Notes: generated from the letters alone by a model not told the origin. Shown: positions 49,628 to 58,619, counted from the stretch's first letter. The stretch is 64,000 bases of DNA from Planctomycetota bacterium (GCA_021604805.1 BQJR01000001.1:1051102-1115101); one strand, 5' to 3'. Translations and numbers: made by a program.

Positions 49628-51216
49628 GTCGTTGGATCAGGGCGTGCCTGTTGGGAGCGTGCTGCGCGCTCGTGGCCTGCGGTTCGGACTCAGCTGACGG
49701 CAGCACCGAAGTCACGCAGGGCTTCGATCCCGCAGCGCTGAGCTTCCCGAACGCGAACCTCGTGCTCATCTCGATGGACACGCTGCGCGCGGATCGCCTG
49801 GGCGTCTACGGCAACACGCGCGGACTCACGCCGAACATCGACGCCTTCGCCGCGAGCGCCGTGCTCTTCGAGGAGGCGTACAGCAACTCGCCGAAGACCG
49901 CGTCGTCGCACATGAGCTTGTTCACCTCGCGGCTGCCCACGGTGCACAAGGTGCGCAACCAGTCGGCGCGTCTCGACCTGCTGAGCCCCACCTTGGCGGG
50001 CAACCGACTGAGCATCGCGCAAGTGCTCAACCGCGCGGGCTACCTCAACGTGGGCCTCGCCGGCGGCGCCAACGTGCACCCCGACATGGGCTTCGCCAAA
50101 GGCTTCCGCGGCAACTTCAGTAGCCAGCTCAGCGACTTCTCCGATCAAGTGAAGAGCGCCGGCAAACATTGGCGCACCTTGCGCAAGCGGCCCGAGCCCA
50201 GCTTCATGTTCGTGCACAGCTACCAAGTGCACGGCCCCTACCTGCCGCCGGCCGAGCTACAGGAACGCTTCGTGCGCACGCCGAGCCCGCTGCTCGAACC
50301 GCGCGTGAAGGCCTTCACCGGCTTGCCGCGTCACGAGCAGTGGCGACTCATGAACAAGGGCGGCCTCAACGGCCATCCCGCTTACTGGGACGGCAAGGAG
50401 AACTTCGGTCCCGCCGAAGCCAGCTACCTCTCCGACCTCTACGACGCGGCCATCGCCGACATGGACGTGTCGATGGGCGACCTGTTCGCGCGCCTCGAGA
50501 ACCAAGGCGCCTTCGCCGACTCGATCATCGTGCTGCTCGCCGACCACGGCGAAGAGTTCTTCGAGCACGGCGGCTTCGAGCACAACGCGCTGCACCGCGA
50601 ACACCTGCACGTGCCGCTGCTCGTGCGCTTGCCCGACGGCCACCTCGGCGGCACACGCGTGCGCGGCCTCGCGCAACTCATCGACGTGATGCCCACACTG
50701 CTCGACCTGCTCGTGCTCGAGGGCCCCGACGACCTGCAAGGTCAGTCACTCACCAGCGCGATGCAGAGCGGCCGCGTGGCGGGCGACCGGCCCGTGATCG
50801 CCGAGAACGTGATGTTCCTGCCCAAGGGCGAGTATGGCGGCGCGCTGCGCAACGCGGCTGGCCTCGTGATCTACGACTGGGATCTCAGCGTCGATCCTGC
50901 GGGACGCCTCGAAGCCTTCGACCTCAACGCCGACCCGCGTGAGCAGAGCGATCAACTGGGAGCGTCCGACGGACTCCAGACCCTGGCCAAGTCGCTCAAG
51001 GCTGTGCTGGCCGACGCGCACCGCCTGCGCGATCTGCTCGACGCCACCGATGCCGGCGGCACCATGGGCGACAACCTCGGTGCCGACGACGCCGCCGCGC
51101 TGAGCCAGGGCCTCGCCGCCATGGGCTACTTCGGTGGTGGCGACGAGCCCCCGCCCGAAGTCACCGACGCCCAGGTCGCCGGGACCCCGCTCGAAGACTG
51201 GCCCGAGGACGGCTGA
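49624..51216 (+). CDS. Sulfatase-fold lipoprotein with Thr at the nucleophile position (copy 4)
   Basis: 530 residues from GTG at 49624. Lipobox LVAC with Cys19. Metal-site segments SMDTLRADRLG (Asp52) and LADHGEEFFEHGG. At the nucleophile site it reads Thr92-Ala-Ser-Ser-His96, even further from C-x-P-x-R than copies 1-3 because the Pro is also lost. Typical sulfatase-family elements follow (LIDVMPTLLDLL). A C-terminal acidic tail is unique to this copy. Paired with the membrane protein at 48833; a phosphoryl- or sulfo-transfer role on envelope material is possible. Confidence 0.8.
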   Translation: MSRWIRACLLGACCALVACGSDSADGSTEVTQGFDPAALSFPNANLVLISMDTLRADRLGVYGNTRGLTPNIDAFAASAVLFEEAYSNSPKTASSHMSLFTSRLPTVHKVRNQSARLDLLSPTLAGNRLSIAQVLNRAGYLNVGLAGGANVHPDMGFAKGFRGNFSSQLSDFSDQVKSAGKHWRTLRKRPEPSFMFVHSYQVHGPYLPPAELQERFVRTPSPLLEPRVKAFTGLPRHEQWRLMNKGGLNGHPAYWDGKENFGPAEASYLSDLYDAAIADMDVSMGDLFARLENQGAFADSIIVLLADHGEEFFEHGGFEHNALHREHLHVPLLVRLPDGHLGGTRVRGLAQLIDVMPTLLDLLVLEGPDDLQGQSLTSAMQSGRVAGDRPVIAENVMFLPKGEYGGALRNAAGLVIYDWDLSVDPAGRLEAFDLNADPREQSDQLGASDGLQTLAKSLKAVLADAHRLRDLLDATDAGGTMGDNLGADDAAALSQGLAAMGYFGGGDEPPPEVTDAQVAGTPLEDWPEDG

Positions 51217-51223
51217 GCCCGCC

Positions 51224-51637
51224 TCAGCTCGCGTCCGGCCCGAGGTAGTCCACGAAGTTGTGCCGCGACTCCCAGAGGCGCATGCGGTAGAGCAAGCCGT
51301 CGAGGCGCGGGGCGATCCGCTCCCACATGGCGGCCACCACGTTCTCGGCGGTGGACACGCGGCCTGAGAGCCAAGCCACGTCGTGGTCGAGGTGACGGTG
51401 ATCGACCTCCTGGAAGATCAGCTCGTCGAGCAGCACGGCCAAGCGGTTGAGGTCCATCACCATGCCGGTGTCGGCGTCGGCCGGGCCGCGCACGGTCACG
51501 TCGAGCACGTAGTTGTGGCCGTGCCCGTGCGGGTTGTTGCAGACCCCGTAGAGCTCGCGGTTCCGAGCGTCGCTGAAGGCCGGATTGTGAAGGCGGTGAG
51601 CGGCCGAGAACTCCAGCCTACGAGACAGTTCGAACAT
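51224..51637 (-). CDS. 6-pyruvoyl-tetrahydropterin synthase / QueD-like
   Basis: 137 residues from ATG at 51637 with AGGAG six bases upstream. Zinc ligands His14 (FSAAHRL), His39 and His41 (NNPHGHGHNY) and catalytic Cys33 are present. The CNN-x-HGHGHNY form is nearer to true PTP synthases than to many QueD proteins. The product could be queuosine precursor 6-carboxytetrahydropterin or a pterin; no queC, queE or pterin genes are adjacent to decide. Confidence 0.88.
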   Translation of the reverse strand: MFELSRRLEFSAAHRLHNPAFSDARNRELYGVCNNPHGHGHNYVLDVTVRGPADADTGMVMDLNRLAVLLDELIFQEVDHRHLDHDVAWLSGRVSTAENVVAAMWERIAPRLDGLLYRMRLWESRHNFVDYLGPDAS

Positions 51638-52024
51638 CGTGATCTCCTGGGTCGCTGGGATGATAGCGACTGGAATCGCGCACCATCCCGCCCGCCGAGC
51701 CTCTCCCGAAAAGCCTACGGACGCAGGGGCTCATGGCACTGCATGAGCGGCGCGCCCGACGACTGGGGAGCATGCCCCTGGTGGTCTCGCCCGATCCGCG
51801 GTCAGATCCGTGGGAAAGATGTCGGGAAGCGGGTAGCCGGCGTTGGCGGATGTGAGTTTGCGGGTTAGCATGGCCGGTTCGCTCTGCGGCCGCAAAGTTG
51901 CTCCGCAGGGACACCAACAGCAACACAACGATCACGATGTGGAAGCGCACGCGCGTGGCGGCGCGCTTGCCGAAGTCAGCCCAACTTGAGGGCAGTGCCC
52001 CCTGCCCTCCCTACTGAGGAACCC
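51638..52024. other. Intergenic region without a recognised gene
   Basis: 387 bp upstream of queD and of the small gene at 52025. It holds a 7-bp hairpin, GCTCATG/CATGAGC (51729-51735 with 51742-51748). Minus-strand open frames start with a signal-peptide-like stretch (from 51950) but quickly turn Arg/Ser-rich with no motif and overlap queD, so they were not called. No riboswitch of the preQ1 type was recognised. Confidence 0.5.
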
Positions 52025-52225
52025 ATGACCACCCTCGAACTGAACGCCAAACTCGACTCCATCGACGCAGGTGACACGGCCACGTTGTTCTTCAAGGACG
52101 GCGAGATCATTCGCGGCGGGATGCTCTACAACTCCACGCAGCAGCGCGGGGTGATCATCAACCCCGACGCCGAGACGCAGCGCCGTTTCGAGGCCGAGGA
52201 AGTCGCCAAGGTCTGGCGCAAGTAG
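52025..52225 (+). CDS. Small conserved-looking protein, SH3-like fold possible
   Basis: 66 residues from ATG at 52025. Begins MTTLELNAKLDSIDAGD, followed by strands TATLFFKDGEIIRGG, QRGVIINPD and RFEAEEVAKVWRK, a pattern seen in small SH3-like barrels. Codon use matches neighbouring genes (strong third-position G/C), supporting a real gene. No family recognised. A short dyad at 52243 follows it. Confidence 0.6.
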   Translation: MTTLELNAKLDSIDAGDTATLFFKDGEIIRGGMLYNSTQQRGVIINPDAETQRRFEAEEVAKVWRK

Positions 52226-52242
52226 TCCTCGCCTGCTCGCGA

Positions 52243-52257
52243 GTGAGCGTCGCTCAC
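52243..52257. terminator. Short perfect dyad after the small gene
   Basis: GTGAGCG-T-CGCTCAC is a perfect 7-1-7 dyad 17 bp after the stop; a usable hairpin would have a 5-bp stem. It could be a weak terminator or a binding site. Confidence 0.35.
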
Positions 52258-52416
52258 ACCGCGTCCCTCCCACCGGGATGAGGGGCGCTCGCTCGCCGAA
52301 GAACCCCGCGCGCCGTGCTGCCAAGCGCAGCGCGGCGCGCTAGACTTCAGCCTGCACGGCGTCGGCGCCCGAATGCCGACGTCCCCCACCAGCACACCAC
52401 CACGCGGAGCCCCGCC

Positions 52417-52743
52417 ATGATCACTCTCACCGACAAAGCTGTGTCCGAGGTCAAGCGGATCATCTCGGAGCAAGGTCTCGACGAGGCGCCCGCGCTGCGC
52501 GTCGGCGTGTCGGGCGGCGGATGCTCGGGCTTCTCCTACGTGATGACCTTCGACAACGACAAGAAAGAAGGTGATCAGGTGATGGAGCTCGACGGCGTGC
52601 GCGTGGTGCTCGACGCCGAAGCCGAGGCCTACCTCGACAACATGGTCATCGACTTCAACGACGACCTCAGCAAGCGCGGCTTCGTGTTCAACAACCCGAA
52701 CGCCAGCGACAACTGCGGCTGCGGCAACTCGTTCTCGGTCTGA
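52417..52743 (+). CDS. A-type Fe-S carrier, IscA/ErpA family
   Basis: 108 residues from ATG at 52417. Cys36 (VSGGGCSGFSYVM) and the CGCG pair near residues 100-102 (NCGCGNSFSV) form the cluster site. Shorter and more canonical than the IscA at 41421, and outside the isc operon, as erpA usually is, so it may serve a later delivery step. The symbol is withheld because family members cannot be separated by motif alone. Confidence 0.9.
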   Translation: MITLTDKAVSEVKRIISEQGLDEAPALRVGVSGGGCSGFSYVMTFDNDKKEGDQVMELDGVRVVLDAEAEAYLDNMVIDFNDDLSKRGFVFNNPNASDNCGCGNSFSV

Positions 52744-52751
52744 GCCGAGCT

Positions 52752-52766
52752 GACGCGCCACGCGTC
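52752..52766. terminator. Hairpin after the A-type carrier
   Basis: GACGCG-CCA-CGCGTC, a 6-bp perfect stem with a 3-base loop, begins 9 bp after the stop. Confidence 0.45.
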
Positions 52767-52846
52767 GCAGCATCAGGTGCCGACGTCGCACCGGCTTGCA
52801 ACGGCACGACGTCGACCCAGCCAAGCACGTCGTCCGCCGGTTAGAG

Positions 52847-52888
52847 CCAGGCGCCTCGCCACACGGCCCAGGCGCCCCGCCACACGGC
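52847..52888. repeat. Two 21-bp tandem repeats
   Basis: Units 52847-52867 and 52868-52888 begin CCAGGCGCC and end CCACACGGC, and differ at one base (T/C). Located between convergent genes, just beyond the end of the SIR2-STAND gene. Confidence 0.8.
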
Positions 52889-52893
52889 TGAGG

Positions 52894-55251
52894 TCAGGCG
52901 CGACGTCCGCCGGCGCCCGCGGGCGGACCGTTGCGCGCGCCACCGGGGCCGCCCTGACGACCACCGCCGCCGGGACCACCTTGGCGCCCGCCACCACCGG
53001 GACCACCCTGGCGTCCACCGCCCGGGCCACCACCGGGGCCGCCGCGACCGCGACCTCCACCACCACGACGGTCACCACCGCGACCCGACGGCGCGCCACG
53101 ACGACGCCCACCGAGCTTCTCGAGCATGCGCTCGAGCGCGGCGTCACGCGGGGCGTAACGCAGGCCGTCTTGCACGGCTTGCAGCGCGTCCTTCTTACGG
53201 TTCAGTGACTGCAGGCAGCGCGCGCGGTTGGCTTGCACCACCGCGTTGTGCTCCTTCTCACTCGCGTCGCTCGGGCTCTTCCAGAGCGCTTGGTCGAAGG
53301 CGGCGAGCGCCGGCTCCCAGCGCGAGAAGTCGGCGTCGTGGCGACCGCGGTCGAACCAGAAGTGGACGTCTTGGCGGGCGGCGTGCTCGCCGGCGGCGAA
53401 GAGGCGCCCCAAGGTGAGCGGCGGGATCGGCGCTTGGCGACGCGCGCGGATGAGCTCCGACGGGCGATGGAACACGTGCGGATCCGCCACGGAACCCTCG
53501 GGCAACTTGGCGAGCAGTTCGATGGCCAGCTCGTCGAGCTCGTCGTCGCCGGGGGAGAGCGCAGCGACGACCGTGGTGGCGAGCGCGGGGTGCGGCGTGC
53601 GCAAGCCGCCGTTGTCGAGCACCAGAGCGCCCGCGAGCGGAGTGAGCAACGCAGCCTCGAGCTCCGTTTCTTGCATGTCGAGCAGCGCGGCCAGGTGCTT
53701 CGGCGCGAGCGACATCCCGTGGCGATGCACGAGCGCCGTGGCCAACCAGGCGCGCTCGAGACGCGGCTTGTCGCCCTCGGGCAGCGCCGCGCGCGCCGCG
53801 TTCACTTGCTCAGCGAGACTCCCGCGCCCGGCAGCGGCAGCGAGCTTCTCGAGCAGCACGCCCTCGGTGGAGCTGAGCGCGGCGCTGGCGGCGGCGGCAT
53901 CCGAGGCCTGACCGCGCGCCACGAGACCGTCGGCGAACGCCTTGGCTTCCGCTTCATCCGGAGATTCGAGCGTGACGTCTTGGATCTCGGAGCCGCCGCG
54001 GATGCGATGATCGAGACCGGTGCGCTCCCAGGCCGTGGTGTCGGCGGCGAGCAGGAAGCGCGCCTTGCCGAGGCCTTCGGCTGCGAGCGTGCGCAACAGG
54101 TTGCCCAGGCTGCCAAGCTCTTGCGCGTCGTCGCAGACGAACACGGCGCGCGCGTCGTCGGCCTCGGCGGGCACGTAGCGGTCGGGCAGGCCCGCGCCGG
54201 CTTCGCGCCAGAAGACGCGTTCGCCGGCCTCGGCCAGCGTCCACGCCACGCGACGGAGCAGCGTGGTCTTGCCTTCGCCGGCGGCGGCGCGCAGCAGGCT
54301 CACGCGCACCTTGCCCTCGGCCGTGGGCTGCAGCAGGCTCTCGCCCAGCTCGGCGGCCACGTTGCGGGCGGCGTCGGCACTGGCGGCGATGAAGCCCCAG
54401 CCGGAGGAGTCGCCCGCGTCGAAGGCCTCGAGCTTGCCTGCCTCGACGCTCGCGCGGAAGTCGGCCGTGAGCTCGGTGAAGCCTGCTGGCGGGTTGCCCG
54501 TGGCCGGCTTGGGCACCTCGAGTTCCTCGAGGATCGTGGCCAATTCGAGCAGCGCTTGGCTGTGCGTGAGGCCAGCCGGGAACTCGACGACGCGCATGCC
54601 GTAGTGCATGTGCGCGCGCAGTGCCGCGGCCGGATCGGTGGTGCCGGCGGGCACCAGCGCGATGTTCTCGGGCACGTGGCCGTTGAAGGTGCGCGCCACG
54701 TCGTCGAGCAACTCGATCAGCCCCGGATCATCGAGCTGGAAGCCGGTGAAGAGCACGGTGCGCGAGAAGGTCTGGCGCAGGAAGCCCTGATAGCGGCTGT
54801 CGGGTTTGATCAGCGTCTTGCGATCCTTGCCCGTGAGCACCAGCGTGTCGGGATCGGCGGCGCGGCCGCGCAGGTGGCAGAGGAACTGTCCCTTGCGATC
54901 CCAGGCGCCCTTGAGGCCCTTGCTGTCGGGGCCGAACTGACGCAGCCCCCCCTCGATCTCGTCGGCGGGCGGTGCGGACACTTCCAGCGCATTGCACACG
55001 GAGGTCGTGATCAGGCCAGGTTGCTTGAGCGTGTAGAGCGCGGCGAGCGCGGGGTCGGCCTCGCTCTGGAGCCGCGCGTCGTCGGTCAGGCTGGCGCGGT
55101 CGCCGTCACCGATGGCTTCTTGCAGCTCGCGCCGCGTGCTCACGCTGGCGCTGCCGTGCTGCGGCCCGACGACGATGGCCAAGGAACGCTTGCGAGTGGC
55201 GTTACGCAGGGTGCGGAACACCCCGGTCTCGATCCAACGGGGCTTACTCAT
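52894..55251 (-). CDS. SIR2-like / STAND-type P-loop protein with RGG tail
   Basis: 785 residues from ATG at 55251. Residues 20-230 look like a SIR2_2-type domain (ITTSVCNALEVSAP, FLCHLRGR, LVLTGKDRKTL, FSRTVLFTGFQLDDPGLIELL), but the catalytic sites are altered: TTN is TTS (Ser84) and HLHG is HLRG (Arg128), so NADase activity is doubtful. A P-loop NTPase follows: Walker A RAAAGEGKTTLL (about 321-332) and Walker B AVFVCDDAQE (about 369-378), then helical and TPR-like segments (about 640-710). The last 70 residues are RG/Gly-rich with GGRQGGPGG repeats. SIR2-STAND architecture is known from antiphage Avs5-type proteins. Function unknown. Confidence 0.7.
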   Translation of the reverse strand: MSKPRWIETGVFRTLRNATRKRSLAIVVGPQHGSASVSTRRELQEAIGDGDRASLTDDARLQSEADPALAALYTLKQPGLITTSVCNALEVSAPPADEIEGGLRQFGPDSKGLKGAWDRKGQFLCHLRGRAADPDTLVLTGKDRKTLIKPDSRYQGFLRQTFSRTVLFTGFQLDDPGLIELLDDVARTFNGHVPENIALVPAGTTDPAAALRAHMHYGMRVVEFPAGLTHSQALLELATILEELEVPKPATGNPPAGFTELTADFRASVEAGKLEAFDAGDSSGWGFIAASADAARNVAAELGESLLQPTAEGKVRVSLLRAAAGEGKTTLLRRVAWTLAEAGERVFWREAGAGLPDRYVPAEADDARAVFVCDDAQELGSLGNLLRTLAAEGLGKARFLLAADTTAWERTGLDHRIRGGSEIQDVTLESPDEAEAKAFADGLVARGQASDAAAASAALSSTEGVLLEKLAAAAGRGSLAEQVNAARAALPEGDKPRLERAWLATALVHRHGMSLAPKHLAALLDMQETELEAALLTPLAGALVLDNGGLRTPHPALATTVVAALSPGDDELDELAIELLAKLPEGSVADPHVFHRPSELIRARRQAPIPPLTLGRLFAAGEHAARQDVHFWFDRGRHDADFSRWEPALAAFDQALWKSPSDASEKEHNAVVQANRARCLQSLNRKKDALQAVQDGLRYAPRDAALERMLEKLGGRRRGAPSGRGGDRRGGGGRGRGGPGGGPGGGRQGGPGGGGRQGGPGGGGRQGGPGGARNGPPAGAGGRRA

Positions 55252-55465
55252 GGGTGGTTTCCTGCGCCTGCTCGGGGGACGGCGCTCGATGGAACGGGCC
55301 GAAGTGGGCCTACGCTAATGGTGCGCCGCGGGGGTGTCAACGCGCACAGGCTACGGCGCCTGGACTTGAGCCGGTCCGCCACCTATGACGGGTGCTCGTC
55401 CGCGGCCCGGCCCCCACGCCGAGCGCCGCCCCGCTGTCCATCTCCCGCCTTCCCGGAACCGCCCC

Positions 55466-56809
55466 ATGGCCACCCGTCGCTCCGCCTCCCAACCCAAGTC
55501 CCTCACAGGCACGACGACACGGACCAAGCGCCCCTCCGCAGCGAGCAAGCGCGGCAAGACGCGCGGCACGAACGCGCCGAAAACCGCGGTGAAGGCTCGT
55601 GCCCGGCAGCTCAACGACGCGCCGGTCGGCAACGCCCTGATCGGGCAGAGCGGCGGTCCCACGGTGGTCATCAACCAATCCCTCGTGGGCGTGATCGAGT
55701 CGGCCGTGGCGCACCCCAACATCCGCCACGTGTACGGCGCGCGACACGGCGTGGCCGGCATTCTCGCCGACGACCTGCTGCGCCTCGACAACCAACCGCG
55801 CAAGTTGCTCGAAACCGTGGCGCTCACGCCCGCCGCTGCCCTCGGTTCCGTGCGCAAGAAGCCCACGCGAGAAGAGTGCCTCGCGATGTTCGAGACCTTC
55901 CGCAAGCACGACATCGCCTACCTCTTCTACATCGGCGGCAACGACTCGGCGGAGACGGCCAACATCGTGCTCGAGTGCGCCAAGGCTGAGAAGTACCCGA
56001 TCCGCGTGATCCACGTGCCGAAGACCATCGACAACGACCTGCGCGTGACCGATCACTGCCCGGGCTTCGGCAGCGCCGCCAAGTTCGTCGCGCAAGCCTT
56101 CATGGGCGACGACCTCGACAACCGTTCGCTCAAGGGCGTGAAGATCAACGTGGTGATGGGACGCCACGCCGGCTTCCTCACGGCGGCGTCGGTGCTCGGG
56201 CGTCGCGAACCCGACGCCGGGCCGCACCTCGTGTACGTGCCCGAGGTCGTGTTCGACGAGAAGAAGTTCGTCGCCGACGTGAAGCGCGTGGTCAAGCGCT
56301 ACGGGCGTTGCCTCGTGGCGGTGAGCGAAGGCGTGCACGACAAGCGCGGCGTCACGCTCGCCGAGAAGCAAGCCAAGCGCGCCGAACGCGACGCGCACGG
56401 CAACGTGCAACTCTCGGGCTCCGGCGCGCTCGGCGATCACCTCGCCGGACTCGTGAAGGCGTCGATGAAAGGTGCCCGCGTGCGCGCCGACACCTTCGGC
56501 TACCTGCAACGTTCCTTCGCCGGTGTCTACAGCGAGAGCGACGCAGCAGAGGCGCGCCAAGTCGGCCGCGACGCCGTGAAGTTCGCCATCAGCTCGCGCG
56601 GCGGCACGGTCGTGCTCAAGCGCAAGCCGGGCAAGCGCTACGGCTGCACGACCGCGCTCGCGCCGCTCAGTCGCGTGGCCAAGTTCACCAAGTCGATGGA
56701 CGCGCGCTTCGTGAACAAGGCCGGCAATGACATCACGCCGGCCTTCGTGCGCTACGCCGCTCCGCTCGCCGGCGAGCTGCATCCCACGGCGCTGCTTCGC
56801 GGACTCTGA
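55466..56809 (+). CDS. pfp: Pyrophosphate-dependent 6-phosphofructokinase
   Basis: Reversible fructose-6-phosphate phosphorylation with PPi. 447 residues from ATG at 55466. Motifs: GQSGGPTVVINQSL, YIGGNDSAETA (the Asn/Asp pair typical of PPi enzymes where ATP enzymes have GGDGS), PKTIDNDL (the Lys is the PPi determinant, where ATP enzymes have Gly), MGRHAGFL and GYLQRSF. An about 48-residue N-terminal Arg/Lys/Ser/Thr extension is not part of the family fold and may be disordered or nucleic-acid binding. Divergent from the SIR2-STAND gene. Confidence 0.92.
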   Translation: MATRRSASQPKSLTGTTTRTKRPSAASKRGKTRGTNAPKTAVKARARQLNDAPVGNALIGQSGGPTVVINQSLVGVIESAVAHPNIRHVYGARHGVAGILADDLLRLDNQPRKLLETVALTPAAALGSVRKKPTREECLAMFETFRKHDIAYLFYIGGNDSAETANIVLECAKAEKYPIRVIHVPKTIDNDLRVTDHCPGFGSAAKFVAQAFMGDDLDNRSLKGVKINVVMGRHAGFLTAASVLGRREPDAGPHLVYVPEVVFDEKKFVADVKRVVKRYGRCLVAVSEGVHDKRGVTLAEKQAKRAERDAHGNVQLSGSGALGDHLAGLVKASMKGARVRADTFGYLQRSFAGVYSESDAAEARQVGRDAVKFAISSRGGTVVLKRKPGKRYGCTTALAPLSRVAKFTKSMDARFVNKAGNDITPAFVRYAAPLAGELHPTALLRGL

Positions 56810-56810
56810 A

Positions 56811-56839
56811 ACCTGGACACGCGCGGCGCGCGCCCAGGT
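56811..56839. terminator. Bidirectional terminator hairpin
   Basis: ACCTGG (56811-56816) pairs with CCAGGT (56834-56839); the GC-rich loop can pair further. It fills the gap between the convergent stops of pfp and the DUF4870 gene. Confidence 0.5.
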
Positions 56840-56840
56840 C

Positions 56841-57227
56841 TCAGCTGATGAAGCCCATGCGGAACGGGTAGCGGAAACGCTCGCCTTGGGCCGTCATCAC
56901 GGCTGCCCACAACACGAAGCCCATGTTGAGCAGCGGCAAGATCCAGATCAGCAGGAAGCCCACGCCGATCAAGAGCAACGGGATCGACGCCAGGTAGAGC
57001 AGCAGCATCGACAGCTGGAAGTCCACGCTCTGGCGGCCTTGATCGTCCACGAACTCGCTTTCATCTCGGCCCACGAGCCAAATCAGCAAGGGCAGGATCA
57101 CGTTCGGGCCCGGAATCGGGATCAGCGCTGCGGCGTGGACCAACGCCCCCCACGCACGCTCCTTGGTGCTGGGTTCTGCGGTGCTCTCGGTGGCGAACAG
57201 CGACTCGGGTTCGACAGCGTTCGGCAT
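56841..57227 (-). CDS. DUF4870 (Tic20-like) membrane protein
   Basis: 128 residues from ATG at 57227. Starts with an about 25-residue acidic tail, then three helices: ALVHAAALIPIPGPNVILPLL, short split here as ALVHAAALIPI and PNVILPLLIWLV; VDFQLSMLLLYLASI; and GFLLIWILPLLNMGFVLW. The central QSVDFQ loop is typical of the family. Function unknown; small stand-alone gene. Confidence 0.85.
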   Translation of the reverse strand: MPNAVEPESLFATESTAEPSTKERAWGALVHAAALIPIPGPNVILPLLIWLVGRDESEFVDDQGRQSVDFQLSMLLLYLASIPLLLIGVGFLLIWILPLLNMGFVLWAAVMTAQGERFRYPFRMGFIS

Positions 57228-57428
57228 GGCGCGACTCCGTGCTCCGGGGGACGGCGGTGATTGGGAAAGCTCGCGCGCTGCTTACGCGAAAGTACACATC
57301 CATCCATCAGCGCGCTTCCGGATTGACCGGCACAACCCAATCCCTAACCTCGTCCCCCTTCCTGGGGGCAGCCGGCAAGCGTTCGGCGTCCAACATCCCG
57401 CTTTCTTGTTCTCATCGGAGCCGCGCCC

Positions 57429-58370
57429 ATGCGCCTGGCCGCCTTGATCGTTTTGCTCAGCGGAGCGCTGTTCGCACAGACCGCCGAGCAAATCGGAACC
57501 GACGTCACGGTCGACCTCCAATCGGGCGAGCGCCTGATCGGCACGCTGACTGAAGCGAACGACGAGTTCATCGTGCTTCAGCACCCGCTCTTCGGCGTCA
57601 TCCAGATCCTGCGCGAGCGGATCGTCGTGCCCGAAGCAGAAGAGGCCGCGGTCGTGCCCGACTCCGCCGTCGTCGAACCTGCGAACCCGTGGAGCGGCAC
57701 CTTCGACTTCTCGATCAACGGCTCGCGCGGTAACAACCAGAAGCAAGACACGCGTCTCGCCGTCGACATGGTGCGTGACGACGACGTCACCAAGGACACC
57801 GTGTTCGTGCTCTGGAACAAGTCCACGTCGGAAGTCGACACCGGCGTGCCCTCGCCCGACAAGACCACCGACAAGACCGCCGACCGTGTCTACGGCAAGG
57901 CGCGTCGCGAGTGGTACCTCGACGACACGCTCTGGCGCCCCTTCGGTCAGGTGGAAGTCGACCACGACGAGTTCAAAGACTTCCGCTACCGCCTCACGCT
58001 GATCGCCGGTGCCGCCTACCCGATCATCGACGAAGAGAAGCAGAAGTGGGACGGCCGACTCGGTGCGGGCGGTAGCCGCGAGTTCGGTGGCGACGACGAG
58101 AGTTGGACGCCCGAAGCCCTGGTCGGCACCAACTACACGGTCGAGGTCATGCCGCTGCACACCTTCGGCTTCGGCATGGACGTGTTCCCCGACCTCGAGG
58201 ACCACGGCGAGTACCGCACGAACACGCAGGTGAAGTGGGAGATCGCCGCGGCCGAGGAGTCCCATTGGCGCTTCAACTTCGGCGTCGATCACTTCTACGA
58301 CAGCCGGGCCGAGCGGCCCACCCGTTCGACCGACGTGAACTACTTCATCGGCGCCGGTCGCGCCTTCTGA
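57429..58370 (+). CDS. DUF481-family outer-membrane beta-barrel protein
   Basis: 313 residues from ATG at 57429, with a signal peptide (about 16 residues, ALFAQ end). An N-terminal small domain (LQSGERLIGTLTEANDEFIVL) precedes a barrel of short alternating strands (GTFDFSINGSRGNNQKQDTR, YLDDTLWRPFGQVEVDHDEF, VKWEIAAAEESHWRFNFGVD) and the typical terminal Phe. DUF481 proteins are salt-inducible outer-membrane proteins of unknown function. An 84-bp hairpin follows the gene. Confidence 0.85.
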   Translation: MRLAALIVLLSGALFAQTAEQIGTDVTVDLQSGERLIGTLTEANDEFIVLQHPLFGVIQILRERIVVPEAEEAAVVPDSAVVEPANPWSGTFDFSINGSRGNNQKQDTRLAVDMVRDDDVTKDTVFVLWNKSTSEVDTGVPSPDKTTDKTADRVYGKARREWYLDDTLWRPFGQVEVDHDEFKDFRYRLTLIAGAAYPIIDEEKQKWDGRLGAGGSREFGGDDESWTPEALVGTNYTVEVMPLHTFGFGMDVFPDLEDHGEYRTNTQVKWEIAAAEESHWRFNFGVDHFYDSRAERPTRSTDVNYFIGAGRAF

Positions 58371-58381
58371 GGCTGGCCCTC

Positions 58382-58465
58382 GCGGGCGCGTGTTCCCTCG
58401 ACCTCCCGGGATCGGAGTCCGTCGACCTCATTCGACGGCCGATTCGGGAGGGAACGCGCGCCCGC
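58382..58465. terminator. 84-bp nested hairpin after the DUF481 gene
   Basis: An 18-bp outer stem (58382-58399 with 58448-58465, one G-T pair), an inner ATCGG/CCGAT arm and CCGTCGA/TCGACGG at the tip make a nearly continuous stem of over 30 pairs. Only 11 bp after the DUF481 stop, so a terminator is likely; its length also suits a REP-like element. It is unrelated in sequence to the 16764/17386 element. Confidence 0.6.
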
Positions 58466-58619
58466 TCGCTCAGCGTCTCGCGGCGCTGAGCCCGCTGAAT
58501 CGTCGCTTCGCGCGGCCGCTTTGTGGTCCAGTCGCGACCCCAAATGTCCGATGATCGCAGGGAGCGCCCGGGATCCGTCCGCGGGCGAATCACCTCGCTC
58601 ATCATCGGATGTTGCTGCC

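Noticed and set aside
51618..51950. Minus-strand open frame with a signal-peptide-like start
   Set aside because: After about 45 residues the translation becomes Arg/Ser-rich with no motif, and it overlaps the queD start. No comparable support from ribosome site or codon use.
52910..53110. Gly-codon repeat region treated as a DNA satellite
   Set aside because: It encodes the RGG tail in frame with the upstream NTPase and is better explained as coding repeats.
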